Made by a program: the position numbers and the translations under genes. The notes under the pieces were generated by a model. It had not been told where the DNA came from and made no database searches. It saw only the letters and a list, made by a program, of their open reading frames with translations. Positions 51,963 to 61,063 of a stretch of DNA of 64,000 nt are shown here, one piece after another (within the stretch, counting starts at the first letter, position 1; every line of letters begins with the position of its first letter). This DNA comes from Akkermansia muciniphila (GTDB lineage: Bacteria > Verrucomicrobiota > Verrucomicrobiia > Verrucomicrobiales > Akkermansiaceae): NCBI RefSeq assembly GCF_030848305.1, contig NZ_CP114598.1, forward strand, positions 2,232,001-2,296,000. Direction: 5' to 3'.

Positions 51963-53216
51963 TCACTCCCCCGGCGGCGGCTCCAGGCCGTACCGGGCAT
52001 AACCGGAAACGATTTCCTGAAGGATGGCGGAAATTTTTTCCAGAGAACGGACAGGGACGTATTCATACTTTCCATGGAAGTTGTGGCCTCCGGCGCACAG
52101 GTTGGGACACGGCAGCCCCATGAAAGAGAGGCGTGCTCCGTCCGTGCCACCGCGCACAGGGATGATTTCCGGCCTCACTCCCACGGCTTCCATGGCCCTG
52201 CGGGCATGTTCCACCAGGTGCATGTGCGGGAGTATCTTCTCCTTCATGTTGTAATAGGAATCCGTAATTTCCACCTTTATTGTCCCCTCTCCGTATTTAC
52301 GGTTCAGCAGGGCCGCGCATTCCTGCATGAACCCCTTCTTGCGCTCAAACGCCGCCCTGTCATGATCCCTGACGAGGTACTCCGCAACCGCCTGTTCCAC
52401 GTCTCCCCGGAGAGAATCCAGATGATAAAAGCCCTCGTATCCTTCCGTGAAAGCGGGATTCTGGAACGCGGGCAGCATGCCCTGGAATTCCATGAGAACC
52501 AGGCAGGCATTCAACATCCTGCCCTTGGCGCTTCCGGGATGAATGGAAGAGCCCTGCACCGTCACCACCGCGGAAGCCGCATTGAAATTTTCGTATTCAA
52601 TTTCCCCCAGGGCGCCTCCGTCCACGGTATAGGCGAAATCCGCGCCAAACCGCGCCACGTCAAAGGCATCCGTCCCGCGCCCTATTTCCTCATCCGGCGT
52701 GAAGGCAATCCGTATCTCGCCGTGAGGCCGTTCAGGGTTCAGCAGGAAGGAGGCGGCCATATCCATGATTTCCGCCACACCGGCCTTGTCGTCCGCGCCA
52801 AGCAGGGTAGTTCCGTCCGTCACGACCAGGTCCTGACCCAAATAATCCGCCAGCTCGGGAAAAACGGCGGGGGAAAGCACTATTCCCTGCTCCGGGTTGA
52901 GCTGGATGTCCCCGCCGTCGTACGAGCGTATGATGCGGGGGTTTACGCCGCTGCCGGAGACTCCCGGAGCCGTATCCACATGGGCCACCCAGCCGATGAC
53001 GGGAACATTCCCTTCCACGTTGGAAGGAATGGAGGCGTAAACAATGCCGGAATCCTCATCCAGTTCCTCCTGCGCTCCCATGTCCTTCAGCTCCCCGGCC
53101 AACAGACGGGCCAGCTCCGTCTGGCCGGGGGTGGACGGCACGGTGGAGGAATCCGCGTCCGACTGGGAACCCACGGAGACATACTTCAAAAAACGGTCTA
53201 AAACGGAGATGTTCAT
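51963..53216 (-). CDS. pepT: Peptidase T (tripeptide aminopeptidase)
   Basis: A 417-residue M20-family zinc peptidase that removes the N-terminal residue from tripeptides. Metal and catalytic sites are visible: AHVDTAPG, LLGADDKAGVAE, TPDEEIGRG, VDGGALGE and, at the end, GGTDGARLSFMGLPCPNLCAGGHNFHGKYE (shown in part). ATG 53216 is used; the frame upstream is unrelated. A promoter at 53240-53267 supports it. Confidence 0.94.
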   Translation of the reverse strand: MNISVLDRFLKYVSVGSQSDADSSTVPSTPGQTELARLLAGELKDMGAQEELDEDSGIVYASIPSNVEGNVPVIGWVAHVDTAPGVSGSGVNPRIIRSYDGGDIQLNPEQGIVLSPAVFPELADYLGQDLVVTDGTTLLGADDKAGVAEIMDMAASFLLNPERPHGEIRIAFTPDEEIGRGTDAFDVARFGADFAYTVDGGALGEIEYENFNAASAVVTVQGSSIHPGSAKGRMLNACLVLMEFQGMLPAFQNPAFTEGYEGFYHLDSLRGDVEQAVAEYLVRDHDRAAFERKKGFMQECAALLNRKYGEGTIKVEITDSYYNMKEKILPHMHLVEHARRAMEAVGVRPEIIPVRGGTDGARLSFMGLPCPNLCAGGHNFHGKYEYVPVRSLEKISAILQEIVSGYARYGLEPPPGE

Positions 53217-53239
53217 GGGAAAAATCAAGGATTGGCAAG

Positions 53240-53267
53240 AGTCTAGCACCCGCCCCCGCGAACACAA
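53240..53267 (-). promoter_or_regulatory. pepT promoter
   Basis: On the minus strand TTGTGT (53267-53262), 16 bases, TAGACT (53245-53240). The leader is about 16 bases with no clear ribosome site. Confidence 0.45.
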
Positions 53268-53287
53268 GCACAAGACACGGTTTATTC

Positions 53288-53316
53288 TTGCGATTCAGGA
53301 CGGTGTGCCGTATGTA
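53288..53316 (+). promoter_or_regulatory. Promoter of the 918-residue TPR protein gene
   Basis: TTGCGA (53288-53293), 17 bases, TATGTA (53311-53316). The predicted leader is ten bases. Confidence 0.55.
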
Positions 53317-53332
53317 AACAAAGCCTCTCCCC

Positions 53333-56089
53333 ATGATGACACCTCTCCCCCTTGGCATTACCCTTGCTTTGTCCCTGACCAGCGTCTCCATGCCTCTTCT
53401 GGCCCAGGGGGTGTATATGCCCGGCCCCATGCCCGTCACCGCCGGAGCGAGGCAGGACCCAACGGATATGTATCTGGAGGCGTTGAAGCTGGTGACCCAA
53501 GCCGCGGGGCTGGTGGAAAAACGGGATTATATAGGAGCCATCCGCCTGACGCAGCAAGCGGAAGACAAGTTCGGACGCCTGGCCAAATCTTATCCCCAAT
53601 GGCGGCCCAAACTGCTGCAAACGCGCCGCCAGCTCAACAGGGAAAATCTGGACCAGTGGCAGAAGCTGGCCCAGCAGCAGGCCGCCGCCTCTTCATCCAG
53701 CTCCGGCCTGGAGCTGGAACGCCCTGCCTCCGTGCCGAAGCGCCCCAGGCCCAAACCCAACATAGCCCTTCCTCCCGGCTACAAGGGCGTGGAATTCCCT
53801 ACCCGGCCCGGAGAATCCCTAGTCAATACCATCCCGTCCCCCTCCGTTTCTCCCGGGGCGGCTCCGGAAGTGGTGGAAAGCAATTACGAACGCATTCGAA
53901 GACTGCTGGATAAAACCACCATGGAGAACAAGGCCCTGATCCAGGCTCTCAAGCGTACCCGCCGGGAGCAGGAGGAGGTTCTGGCGAAACTGGCCGTGGC
54001 ATCCGCCGGAGAATCCGTTTACCGGGATGAATTGCTCAAGGTCAAAAAGCAGATGGAGGATGAGAGAAAGACCAGCAACAAGCTCATCCAGACCCTCACC
54101 AGGAGAGTGGAGGAACTGGAACAACATGTCACTTCCCTCAGCCAGGACAAGGCCCGTTACCTGGAGCAGGTCGCCGATCTTCAGCTGCAGCTCAAGGAGT
54201 ACAAGGACAAACTGGACAAAGTGACGGATGAGAAAAACGCCCTCCAGAAAGACCGCGACCAGTTGGCGGCCCTGGTGGAGCTCAACAGTCCGGACAAAAC
54301 AAAAAACCTGTTGGACCGCAACCTGACGCTGGCGGCCCAGCTCAAGGATGCCCAGGACAAAATCGCCGCTCTGGAAACGGCCAAGTCCGATTCCGAAGAA
54401 CAGCGGAAAGCCAATCTGAAAGCGTTGGAAGAGGCGCGGGGGGAATCCGCAGACCTGAAACAGAAACTGATTGCCATCCGGGATGAAAACATCGGCTACC
54501 GCAAACGCATTACAGAGCTGAATACCAAGCTCATTAATGCGGATGTGGAACTGTCCAAGCTGGAGGCCAATCCGGAAAAAAGCCCGCTTCTTCTGGAAGA
54601 AAACCAGCTGCTGCGCTCCACCATCGCCAAGCAGCTCCGCATCCTTTCCGTGCAGGACCAGAGCCGCTCCCTGCTCATCAGCACCTATAAGCGGCTGCAT
54701 CAGGAAAACCCGGATACAGCGGAAATAGCCTCCCTGATGGATAATGAAGAAGCCATCAGGCTCACCCCCGCGGAAAAACAAATTGTCAATGCCATTGCCA
54801 AGGATAACAATATCAATGTTCCCCTGACGGCTCAGCAAAAGGAAAAAATCAATAAGCTGGCTCAAGCCCTCTCTGCGGAACGCGGCAAGGCCGCCCAGCT
54901 TGCCCGGGATTTGGAACTGGCGCGCAGCCAGATGAAAACCAAAGCGGACAAATCCGCCAAAAACGACAAAAAACAGGCGGAAGCCCTGGCGCGGGCCCAG
55001 AAGGCCCTGGAACAGAAAAACATTCAGGTGGAAGAACTCACCCGGCAGATGGAAGAACTGAAAAGACGTTCCGCCGAACAGGCCCGCCTGGCCGCCATCT
55101 CCGCCGGGGCCATTACTCCGGACCAGGAAAAGGCGCTGAACCGGGGCATGGAAGCCACAGTGCGCCGGAAGCTGGAGGCGGAAGCCCTGGGACAAGGCGC
55201 CGCAGAAGCCTTCGCCAAAAAACGCTATGCCGCCGCAGAACAGCTGTACCGGACGTTGCTGGACTTCCAGCCGGCCCACGTTCCGGCCCTGGTCAATCTG
55301 GGGACTATTCTGCTTCAGCGCAACAAGGCGGAGGAAGCGATCAAATTTCTAAAAAAAGCCACGGAACTGGACGCATCATCCTCCCCTGCATGGTTCATGA
55401 TGGGGGTGGCCCAATACCGCGCCGGGGAAGACCAGCGCGCCATCGCCTCCCTGACGGAAACGGTCAGGCTGGATCCGGCCAACGCCCTTGCCCTGCTTTA
55501 CCTGGGCAACCTGGAAACCAGCGCCGGAAACTATGAAAAAGCGGTTATCCACTTTGAAAACGCCCTGAAAATCCAACCGGAATCACCGGACGCGCATTTC
55601 AACTTGGCCTGGACCTATTCCCGGCTGGGCCGCACGGCGCAGGCCCGCAAGAGCTATGACGCAGCCATCCGCAGCGGAGGCCTGCCGGATTCCGACCTGG
55701 AACTTGCCATTACCGGAACCACCACCCTGCCCCGCAAAAAGCAGGCTCCGAACCAGAATCCCTCATCCGCCGCAAAAGAGGGAGAAACCCGGCTGGCCGC
55801 GGCAATAAGCGATCCGTCTGTCATTCCCCACGAAGCCAATGAAGTGCCTGCTCATGTGGCGGAGGATCCGAATGCGCGGGAAAAGCCTTCCGCCGGTCCC
55901 AAACAGGTTGTCGTCAGCCACCGTCCGGAATCCGGGCAAGCCTCTCTGGCCTCCCAAATGAAGGAAACCGCCCCCGCGGCTACATCCGCACAACCTCCGG
56001 CAGAAGCCGCGACTGCCGCAACGGAAACGCCCAAGCCGGAAAAACAGGAACCTCCGCGCAGGAAAAGCCGTTTCCGAATCGGTTCCTGA
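53333..56089 (+). CDS. Exported coiled-coil and TPR protein with C-terminal SRFRIGS tail
   Basis: A 918-residue protein. A signal peptide (cleavage near LLAQG) leads to a TPR-like domain (residues 40-105) homologous to the 196-residue protein at 26405-26995, then a Pro-rich linker. A long coiled coil covers about residues 185-590 (Leu/Glu/Lys/Gln heptads), and three to four TPR repeats cover about 610-770 (ALVNLGTILLQRNKAEEAI, AWFMMGVAQYRAGEDQRAI, ALLYLGNLETSAGNYEKAV). The tail is Pro/Ala/Glu-rich and ends RRKSRFRIGS. It is probably a large periplasmic scaffold. The start codon follows a promoter. Confidence 0.8.
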   Translation: MMTPLPLGITLALSLTSVSMPLLAQGVYMPGPMPVTAGARQDPTDMYLEALKLVTQAAGLVEKRDYIGAIRLTQQAEDKFGRLAKSYPQWRPKLLQTRRQLNRENLDQWQKLAQQQAAASSSSSGLELERPASVPKRPRPKPNIALPPGYKGVEFPTRPGESLVNTIPSPSVSPGAAPEVVESNYERIRRLLDKTTMENKALIQALKRTRREQEEVLAKLAVASAGESVYRDELLKVKKQMEDERKTSNKLIQTLTRRVEELEQHVTSLSQDKARYLEQVADLQLQLKEYKDKLDKVTDEKNALQKDRDQLAALVELNSPDKTKNLLDRNLTLAAQLKDAQDKIAALETAKSDSEEQRKANLKALEEARGESADLKQKLIAIRDENIGYRKRITELNTKLINADVELSKLEANPEKSPLLLEENQLLRSTIAKQLRILSVQDQSRSLLISTYKRLHQENPDTAEIASLMDNEEAIRLTPAEKQIVNAIAKDNNINVPLTAQQKEKINKLAQALSAERGKAAQLARDLELARSQMKTKADKSAKNDKKQAEALARAQKALEQKNIQVEELTRQMEELKRRSAEQARLAAISAGAITPDQEKALNRGMEATVRRKLEAEALGQGAAEAFAKKRYAAAEQLYRTLLDFQPAHVPALVNLGTILLQRNKAEEAIKFLKKATELDASSSPAWFMMGVAQYRAGEDQRAIASLTETVRLDPANALALLYLGNLETSAGNYEKAVIHFENALKIQPESPDAHFNLAWTYSRLGRTAQARKSYDAAIRSGGLPDSDLELAITGTTTLPRKKQAPNQNPSSAAKEGETRLAAAISDPSVIPHEANEVPAHVAEDPNAREKPSAGPKQVVVSHRPESGQASLASQMKETAPAATSAQPPAEAATAATETPKPEKQEPPRRKSRFRIGS

Positions 56090-56122
56090 CGTCATTATCC
56101 TTTTCCCCACTGAATAAAAGCC

Positions 56123-56956
56123 ATGCATCACGTTTCCATTTTAGGACTGGGCCTCATTGGCTCACGGATTGCACGCCATATGGCCGGGATGGGCGACACG
56201 GTCACCGTCTGGAACAGAACTCCGCGGGAGGATTTTCCAGAAGCGGTTCCTACCCCGGCGGATGCGGCCCGCGCTTCCAAAATTATTCAGCTCTACCTGA
56301 AAGACAGGAATGCCTGTCTGGAAGTGTTTGAACAAATGAGGGAGGCCCTGACACCGGAGCATATCATTCTGAACCACTCGACTATTGACCTGGCGACTGT
56401 CGGAAAACTCTCCCTGATGAGTTCCTCCATCGGCTGCACGTATGTGGATTGCCCGTTCACCGGCTCCCGTTTGCCCGCAGAAAAAGGGGAACTGGTTTAC
56501 TACGTTGGAACGGATTCCACCACTCTGGACCGCATACGCCCCGTGCTGGAGCACAGTTCCCGGGACATCCTGCATCTGGGAGGCATTGGAGCCGGCACCG
56601 TCGTCAAACTGGTCACCAACATGGTCTCCGCCACCATGGTGCAGAGTTTGAGCGAAGCCCTGGCCATCTCCCAGGCGTACGGCATTTCCCCGGAAATGCT
56701 GGGCCAGGCCATTTCCCGGAACGTCATCGCCTCCCCTCTGGCCGCATTGAAGCTGCCCCTGATGGCAAAGCGCGACTTTTCCACTCATTTCTCCCTGGAC
56801 AACATGAGGAAAGATAGTATTTACGCTCAGGAACTTGCCGCAGAAAAAGGAATCCACCCTCCTGTTGCCTCCCTGGTTTCCTCCATCATGGGTAAGCTGT
56901 GCCGGGAAGGTCATGCGGAAGAGGATTTCAGCTGTCTGGCGGAACAATTCGACTAA
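56123..56956 (+). CDS. NAD(P)-dependent beta-hydroxyacid dehydrogenase family protein
   Basis: A 277-residue enzyme of the 3-hydroxyisobutyrate dehydrogenase family. The Rossmann motif is SILGLGLIGSRIARHM at the N terminus and VWNRTP follows, where the Asn-Arg pair favours NADP. The substrate loop is YVDCPFTGSRLPAEKGELVYYVG and the catalytic Lys is in GAGTVVKLVTNM. The substrate is unknown. It starts 34 bases past the TPR gene and may be cotranscribed with it and the next gene. Confidence 0.82.
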   Translation: MHHVSILGLGLIGSRIARHMAGMGDTVTVWNRTPREDFPEAVPTPADAARASKIIQLYLKDRNACLEVFEQMREALTPEHIILNHSTIDLATVGKLSLMSSSIGCTYVDCPFTGSRLPAEKGELVYYVGTDSTTLDRIRPVLEHSSRDILHLGGIGAGTVVKLVTNMVSATMVQSLSEALAISQAYGISPEMLGQAISRNVIASPLAALKLPLMAKRDFSTHFSLDNMRKDSIYAQELAAEKGIHPPVASLVSSIMGKLCREGHAEEDFSCLAEQFD

Positions 56957-56968
56957 CTTTTTCCGCGG

Positions 56969-58525
56969 ATGAAATTCAGGGGAACATGCGTCTTTCTGTT
57001 GACGGCTCTTCTTCTGCCCCCTGCTGTCCGGGGGCAGGAACAGAAAGGGGCTGGCGATGTTTCTTCCGCGGAAGTGCGGCCGCCGGAAGAAGAAGCAATA
57101 TCCGTCCAGGATGCGGCTTTTATTGATGACGCCTCGGACCGTCCTGTATTGCAGGGCAATTCCAATGTGAGTCCCGTTGTCCCCCCTTCGCCTCCGGCAA
57201 AAGCCGCCGCCGGAACGGAGGAACAGCCTGCCAGACGGCAGCCGTTCACCAGCGTTTCCACTTCCAGGCAATTTCATGTCACCGGGATGGACTCCCTGCT
57301 GGCCGGGGCCATCGCCACCCGGGCGGATGCCATACGCACCGCGCTGCTCAAGGTCCTCAAGCAGCCTGACGAATGGAAAAACGGCATCAACATCCGCCTG
57401 GTAGGAGAACCGGGAAGCCCCGTTCCGGCCAACCCCGTCCGCATGCAAACCGTCATTGTGGGCAACACCCTCTCCTATAACATTTTCATTCACCTGGGCC
57501 ACGGCATCAACCAAGACAGTCTGCGCCGCGCCATCGTCTCCACCCTGCTTTATGAAATGATGCTGCGCACGGTGGATCCGGAAGGCCTGCCGGATAACGT
57601 CACGCTGCCCCCCTGGCTGATTGCCGGGCTGGAACAGGCTGTTCTGTGGCACAATAATGAAGCTGACCGCGCCATGTATTCCACCCTGTTCCAGCAGTCC
57701 GGCATTATGACTCCGGAAGAAATTCTGAATTGCCGGGAACCGGAAAAGGAACTGGATGCGACCTCTTACGCGGCCTATCAAACTTCCTGCGGAGCCCTGG
57801 CGCTTTGCCTGCTGAACCAGGAAAACGGCCCGGAAGGCATGAAACAGCTTCTGGACCAGGCTATTCTGGGCAATGACGATCCCGGAAACCTCATCAAACG
57901 CCATTTTCCGCAGCTCAGCCTGACTCCCACTTCCCTCCATAAATGGTGGACGCTTCAGCTTTCCCGCATGGCGACGCCTCCCCTGACGGAAACTCTCACG
58001 ATTACGGAAACGGAACGGCACCTTCAGGAAGCACTCACCCTGGTCAAGTATGATCCGGATACCCGCACCACCGTCACATTTCCCCTGGATGACCTGGAGC
58101 AGGCCCATTCCCTGCCGGATCTGAACAGGCAGCTTTCTAATGTGGCCGGCAGCCTGCTCAACCTCAGCAGGCGTTCCTTTCCTTCATACCGGCCCGTCAT
58201 TGTAGAATATGCCAAGCTGGTGGCCCTGATGCAAACAGGGAAAGTCAACAGCCGGGAAGCCGGCCCCAAAATCAGCCAGCTCCGGGAAATCAGGAACCTT
58301 TCCATGAAAACCGCCCGCCGCGTCCGGGATTATATGGACTGGTATGAAATCAACACGCGGTCCGGAACCGGCAAGACATTCGCTTCCTACGCGGCAGCCG
58401 TGAAAATCCTCCGGGAACAGGAGCAGCCGGCCAATACACCTATTTCCCGCTATCTGGACGACATTGAAAAACTGTACACCCTCCCGGCCAGGACTCCTGT
58501 GCCCTCCCTGCATGGGAAGAATTGA
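56969..58525 (+). CDS. Exported protein with degenerate peptidase-MA-like centre
   Basis: A 518-residue protein with a signal peptide cleaved near residue 22. A Pro/Ala-rich stretch leads into a region (about 100-330) whose layout, a helix followed by LPPWLIAGLEQAVLWH, recalls zinc peptidases of the MA clan where HExxH is followed by a PxWLxEGxA segment. Here the helix reads STLLYEMML, so the HExxH histidines are missing and a metal-peptidase activity is unlikely. The rest is helical and ends with basic residues. Its role is unknown; the family call is weak. Confidence 0.55.
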   Translation: MKFRGTCVFLLTALLLPPAVRGQEQKGAGDVSSAEVRPPEEEAISVQDAAFIDDASDRPVLQGNSNVSPVVPPSPPAKAAAGTEEQPARRQPFTSVSTSRQFHVTGMDSLLAGAIATRADAIRTALLKVLKQPDEWKNGINIRLVGEPGSPVPANPVRMQTVIVGNTLSYNIFIHLGHGINQDSLRRAIVSTLLYEMMLRTVDPEGLPDNVTLPPWLIAGLEQAVLWHNNEADRAMYSTLFQQSGIMTPEEILNCREPEKELDATSYAAYQTSCGALALCLLNQENGPEGMKQLLDQAILGNDDPGNLIKRHFPQLSLTPTSLHKWWTLQLSRMATPPLTETLTITETERHLQEALTLVKYDPDTRTTVTFPLDDLEQAHSLPDLNRQLSNVAGSLLNLSRRSFPSYRPVIVEYAKLVALMQTGKVNSREAGPKISQLREIRNLSMKTARRVRDYMDWYEINTRSGTGKTFASYAAAVKILREQEQPANTPISRYLDDIEKLYTLPARTPVPSLHGKN

Positions 58526-58535
58526 GGGAAGGGAG

Positions 58536-58555
58536 TTTTGCCGTCCCCGGCAAAA
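58536..58555 (+). terminator. Hairpin after the exported protein gene
   Basis: A perfect 8-bp stem TTTTGCCG/CGGCAAAA with a four-base loop lies 11 bases past the stop codon; the T run is on the 5' side, so it would work best on the minus strand, but it is well placed to end this operon. Confidence 0.4.
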
Positions 58556-58762
58556 GCACTGCACTTCCGGAAAAACGTTCTCCCATGCCGGCAATGTTAC
58601 CTTCATGGCAACACAAAATGCCGATGGGTTCTCCCCGGAAACCGGAAGGAGCGGATATCTGGCGCTATGAAGCAAACTGGTTGCCGGGACAGGCCAAATC
58701 GCCGCATCACGTTATGAACCAATAGACCGTTCCCTCCAGCGTTTTGAAGAATTCTCTGCATC

Positions 58763-58782
58763 TGCGCTCACGCGCATTTTTT
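58763..58782 (+). terminator. Small hairpin and T run before nanA
   Basis: TGCGC/GCGCA with a four-base loop followed by six T. The stem is short. Confidence 0.4.
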
Positions 58783-58878
58783 CATGTGGTCTTTTTTGAT
58801 TCAGGAGGATTCAGGGATTGTCTTTCCCAAGATGATTTGCAATCATCGCCCCGAATTATTTTCATATCACTACACAAT

Positions 58879-59796
58879 ATGGACACGTCATTGAAACTCC
58901 ACGGCCTGGTGGCCGCCGTACATACTCCGTTCAAGGCGGATGGTTCTCTGAATCCTTCCAGCGTTGACGCCCAGGCCAAGCTGCTTGCCTCCCAGGGCAT
59001 CAAGCTTGCTTTCATTACCGGCAGTACCGGTGAATCCTCCTCCATGCAACTTGAAGAACGCAAGGAAATCTATTCCGCCTGGAAGGAAGCCTCCGCCAAG
59101 CATGGCGTGGAAGTTATCGCCCATACCGGTTCCAACAGCGTCTGGGACGCCCGGGAACTGGCCGCTTTTGCCCAGGAGTGCGGATTCGTGGCCACCAGTT
59201 CCCTTGCTCCCTCCTACTACAAGCCCGGCACTGTCCAGCGCCTGGTGGAATGCTGCGCTTTCGCCGCCTCCGGTGCACCCGACCTGCCCTATTATTACTA
59301 TGATATCCCCGTGCTGACGGGCGTACGCTTCAACCCGGTGGAATTCATCAAGCTGGCCAAGGAACAGATTCCGAATTTCGCAGGCATCAAATTCACCAAT
59401 CCGGATCTGGCCCTGTACCAGACCACGCTGAATTACGACGAAACCGTGGACATCCCCTGGGGTGTGGACGAATGGTTTACGGGCGCTCTTTCCGTAGGGG
59501 CCAAGGGCGCCGTGGGGAGCTCCTTCAACTTTGCTCCGGCCCTGTACCAGAAACTCATGAAAGCCTTTGCGGAAGGCGACGTGGAAACGGCGCGCGACTG
59601 CCAGTGGAAGTCCGTGCAGATGATCAATATCCTGGCCTCCAAAGGGTATATGGGCTGCGCCAAGGCTCTGATGGGCTGGCTGGGCGTTGATCTTGGACCC
59701 GCCCGACTTCCGCAGGGCAACCCGACCGCTGATCAGCTGAAGGAACTCCGTTCCGAACTGGAAGGCATCGGCTTCTTCCAGTGGGCTTTAAACTGA
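58879..59796 (+). CDS. nanA: N-acetylneuraminate lyase
   Basis: Splits sialic acid into N-acetylmannosamine and pyruvate. The 305-residue TIM-barrel protein has TGSTGE near residues 48-52 for the carboxylate, Y141 in YYYYDIP and the Schiff-base K171 in FAGIKFTN. These separate it from dihydrodipicolinate synthase, as does its pairing with the epimerase gene 19 bases downstream. No sialic acid transporter, kinase or sialidase gene lies within the window. An in-frame ATG 45 codons upstream gives an unrelated leader. Confidence 0.9.
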   Translation: MDTSLKLHGLVAAVHTPFKADGSLNPSSVDAQAKLLASQGIKLAFITGSTGESSSMQLEERKEIYSAWKEASAKHGVEVIAHTGSNSVWDARELAAFAQECGFVATSSLAPSYYKPGTVQRLVECCAFAASGAPDLPYYYYDIPVLTGVRFNPVEFIKLAKEQIPNFAGIKFTNPDLALYQTTLNYDETVDIPWGVDEWFTGALSVGAKGAVGSSFNFAPALYQKLMKAFAEGDVETARDCQWKSVQMINILASKGYMGCAKALMGWLGVDLGPARLPQGNPTADQLKELRSELEGIGFFQWALN

Positions 59797-59815
59797 ACCC
59801 CGGAATCTGACCGAT

Positions 59816-60997
59816 ATGGCTGCAACTCTTGATATGCCCTCCCTGGGCAAGTTCTACCGCCGCCAGCTTCTGGAAGACGTTCTGCCGTTCTGGTTCCCCC
59901 GTGCCTACGACGAAAAAAACGGTGGTCTTTACCACTGTTTTGACGCAGACGGCACACTGGTGGACTCCGACAAATCCGTCTGGGCCCAGGGCCGTATGGC
60001 ATGGATGCTGCTGACGATGTACAACAGCATCGAAAAGAATCCGGACTGGCTCAAATGGGCGGAAAGCGCTCTGGAATTCCTGAAAACCAAGTGCGTTGAC
60101 CCAACGGACGGCCGCATGTTCTTTCATGTAGCCGCCGACGGCACCCCCATCCGTAAACGCCGCTACGCCTACAGCGAATCTTTCGCCGCCATCGCCTTTG
60201 CAGCGCACGCCAGGGCGACCGGCAGCCGGGATTCCGCCCGTGAAGCCCGCCACTGGTTCGACATCTTCACGGACAACTGCTTCACTCCCGGCAAGATGGT
60301 TCCCAAGTTCACCGGGGAACGCCCCACGACCGGCCTCGGCACCCGCATGATTACGCTGAACACAGCTCAGGAAATGCGCAAGTACCTGGGAGATGACGAC
60401 GGCTTCTATACCGGCTGGACAGACCGCTGCATCAACGATCTCCGCACCCTGTTCATGAAACCTGACATCCAGGCAGTCATGGAAGTGGTGGGAACGGACG
60501 GCTCCATCATCGACCACTTCGATGAACGCACCCTGAACCCCGGCCACACTACAGAGGGAGGATGGTTCGTGCTGGAAGAAGCCCGCCATCGCGGCAATGA
60601 CCCCGAACTCATCAAGGTGGGCTGCGACATGATTGACTGGGCATTCGCCCGCGGCTGGGATAAGGAAAACGGCGGCATGCTGTACTACACGGACGTGTAC
60701 AACAAGCCCGTCCAGGAATACTGGCACAACATGAAGTTCTGGTGGCCGCATGATGAAGCGCTCATCGCCATGACGCTCGCCTACAAGCTCACAGGGGAAG
60801 AACGCTATGCCATCCGCCACGACATGGTGCGCAACTGGGCTTTCTCCCACTTCCAGGACGCGCAGCACGGCGACTGGTTCGGCTATCTGAATAAGGACGG
60901 TTCCCGGGCCAACACCCTCAAGGGAAGCCTCTGGAAATCCTTCTTCCACCATCCCCGCGCCATGTGGTGCTGCGCCCACTACTGCGGAGCCATTTAA
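59816..60997 (+). CDS. N-acylglucosamine 2-epimerase family protein
   Basis: A 393-residue (alpha/alpha)6 barrel enzyme related to renin-binding protein. Family landmarks are SVWAQGRMAWML near residue 60, the RYAYSESFAAIAFA helix near residue 120, PGHTTEGGWFVLEEA and KFWWPHDEALIAM, which contain the two catalytic His positions. Next to nanA it should convert N-acetylmannosamine to N-acetylglucosamine. That is inferred from the pairing. A strong terminator follows. Confidence 0.88.
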   Translation: MAATLDMPSLGKFYRRQLLEDVLPFWFPRAYDEKNGGLYHCFDADGTLVDSDKSVWAQGRMAWMLLTMYNSIEKNPDWLKWAESALEFLKTKCVDPTDGRMFFHVAADGTPIRKRRYAYSESFAAIAFAAHARATGSRDSAREARHWFDIFTDNCFTPGKMVPKFTGERPTTGLGTRMITLNTAQEMRKYLGDDDGFYTGWTDRCINDLRTLFMKPDIQAVMEVVGTDGSIIDHFDERTLNPGHTTEGGWFVLEEARHRGNDPELIKVGCDMIDWAFARGWDKENGGMLYYTDVYNKPVQEYWHNMKFWWPHDEALIAMTLAYKLTGEERYAIRHDMVRNWAFSHFQDAQHGDWFGYLNKDGSRANTLKGSLWKSFFHHPRAMWCCAHYCGAI

Positions 60998-61022
60998 GAA
61001 GAAATCAAATGTTTCCTGCCGG

Positions 61023-61057
61023 GCGGCCATTCCGTATCTACGGAGTGGCCGCTTTTT
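61023..61057 (+). terminator. Terminator of the nanA-epimerase operon
   Basis: A 13-bp stem (61023-61035 with 61040-61052, one G-U), a four-base loop and five T. Confidence 0.92.
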
Positions 61058-61063
61058 ATGCCC

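Larger units (their letters stand above)
58526..58878. other. Intergenic region upstream of nanA
   Basis: The 353-base gap holds two hairpins (58536-58555 and 58763-58782). Short frames in it have no supporting features. No riboswitch or RNA family is recognised, and a nanA promoter could not be placed with confidence. Confidence 0.45.

Noticed and set aside
56162-58108. 648-codon open frame on the minus strand
   Set aside because: It covers two good plus-strand genes and gives a low-complexity product without motifs.
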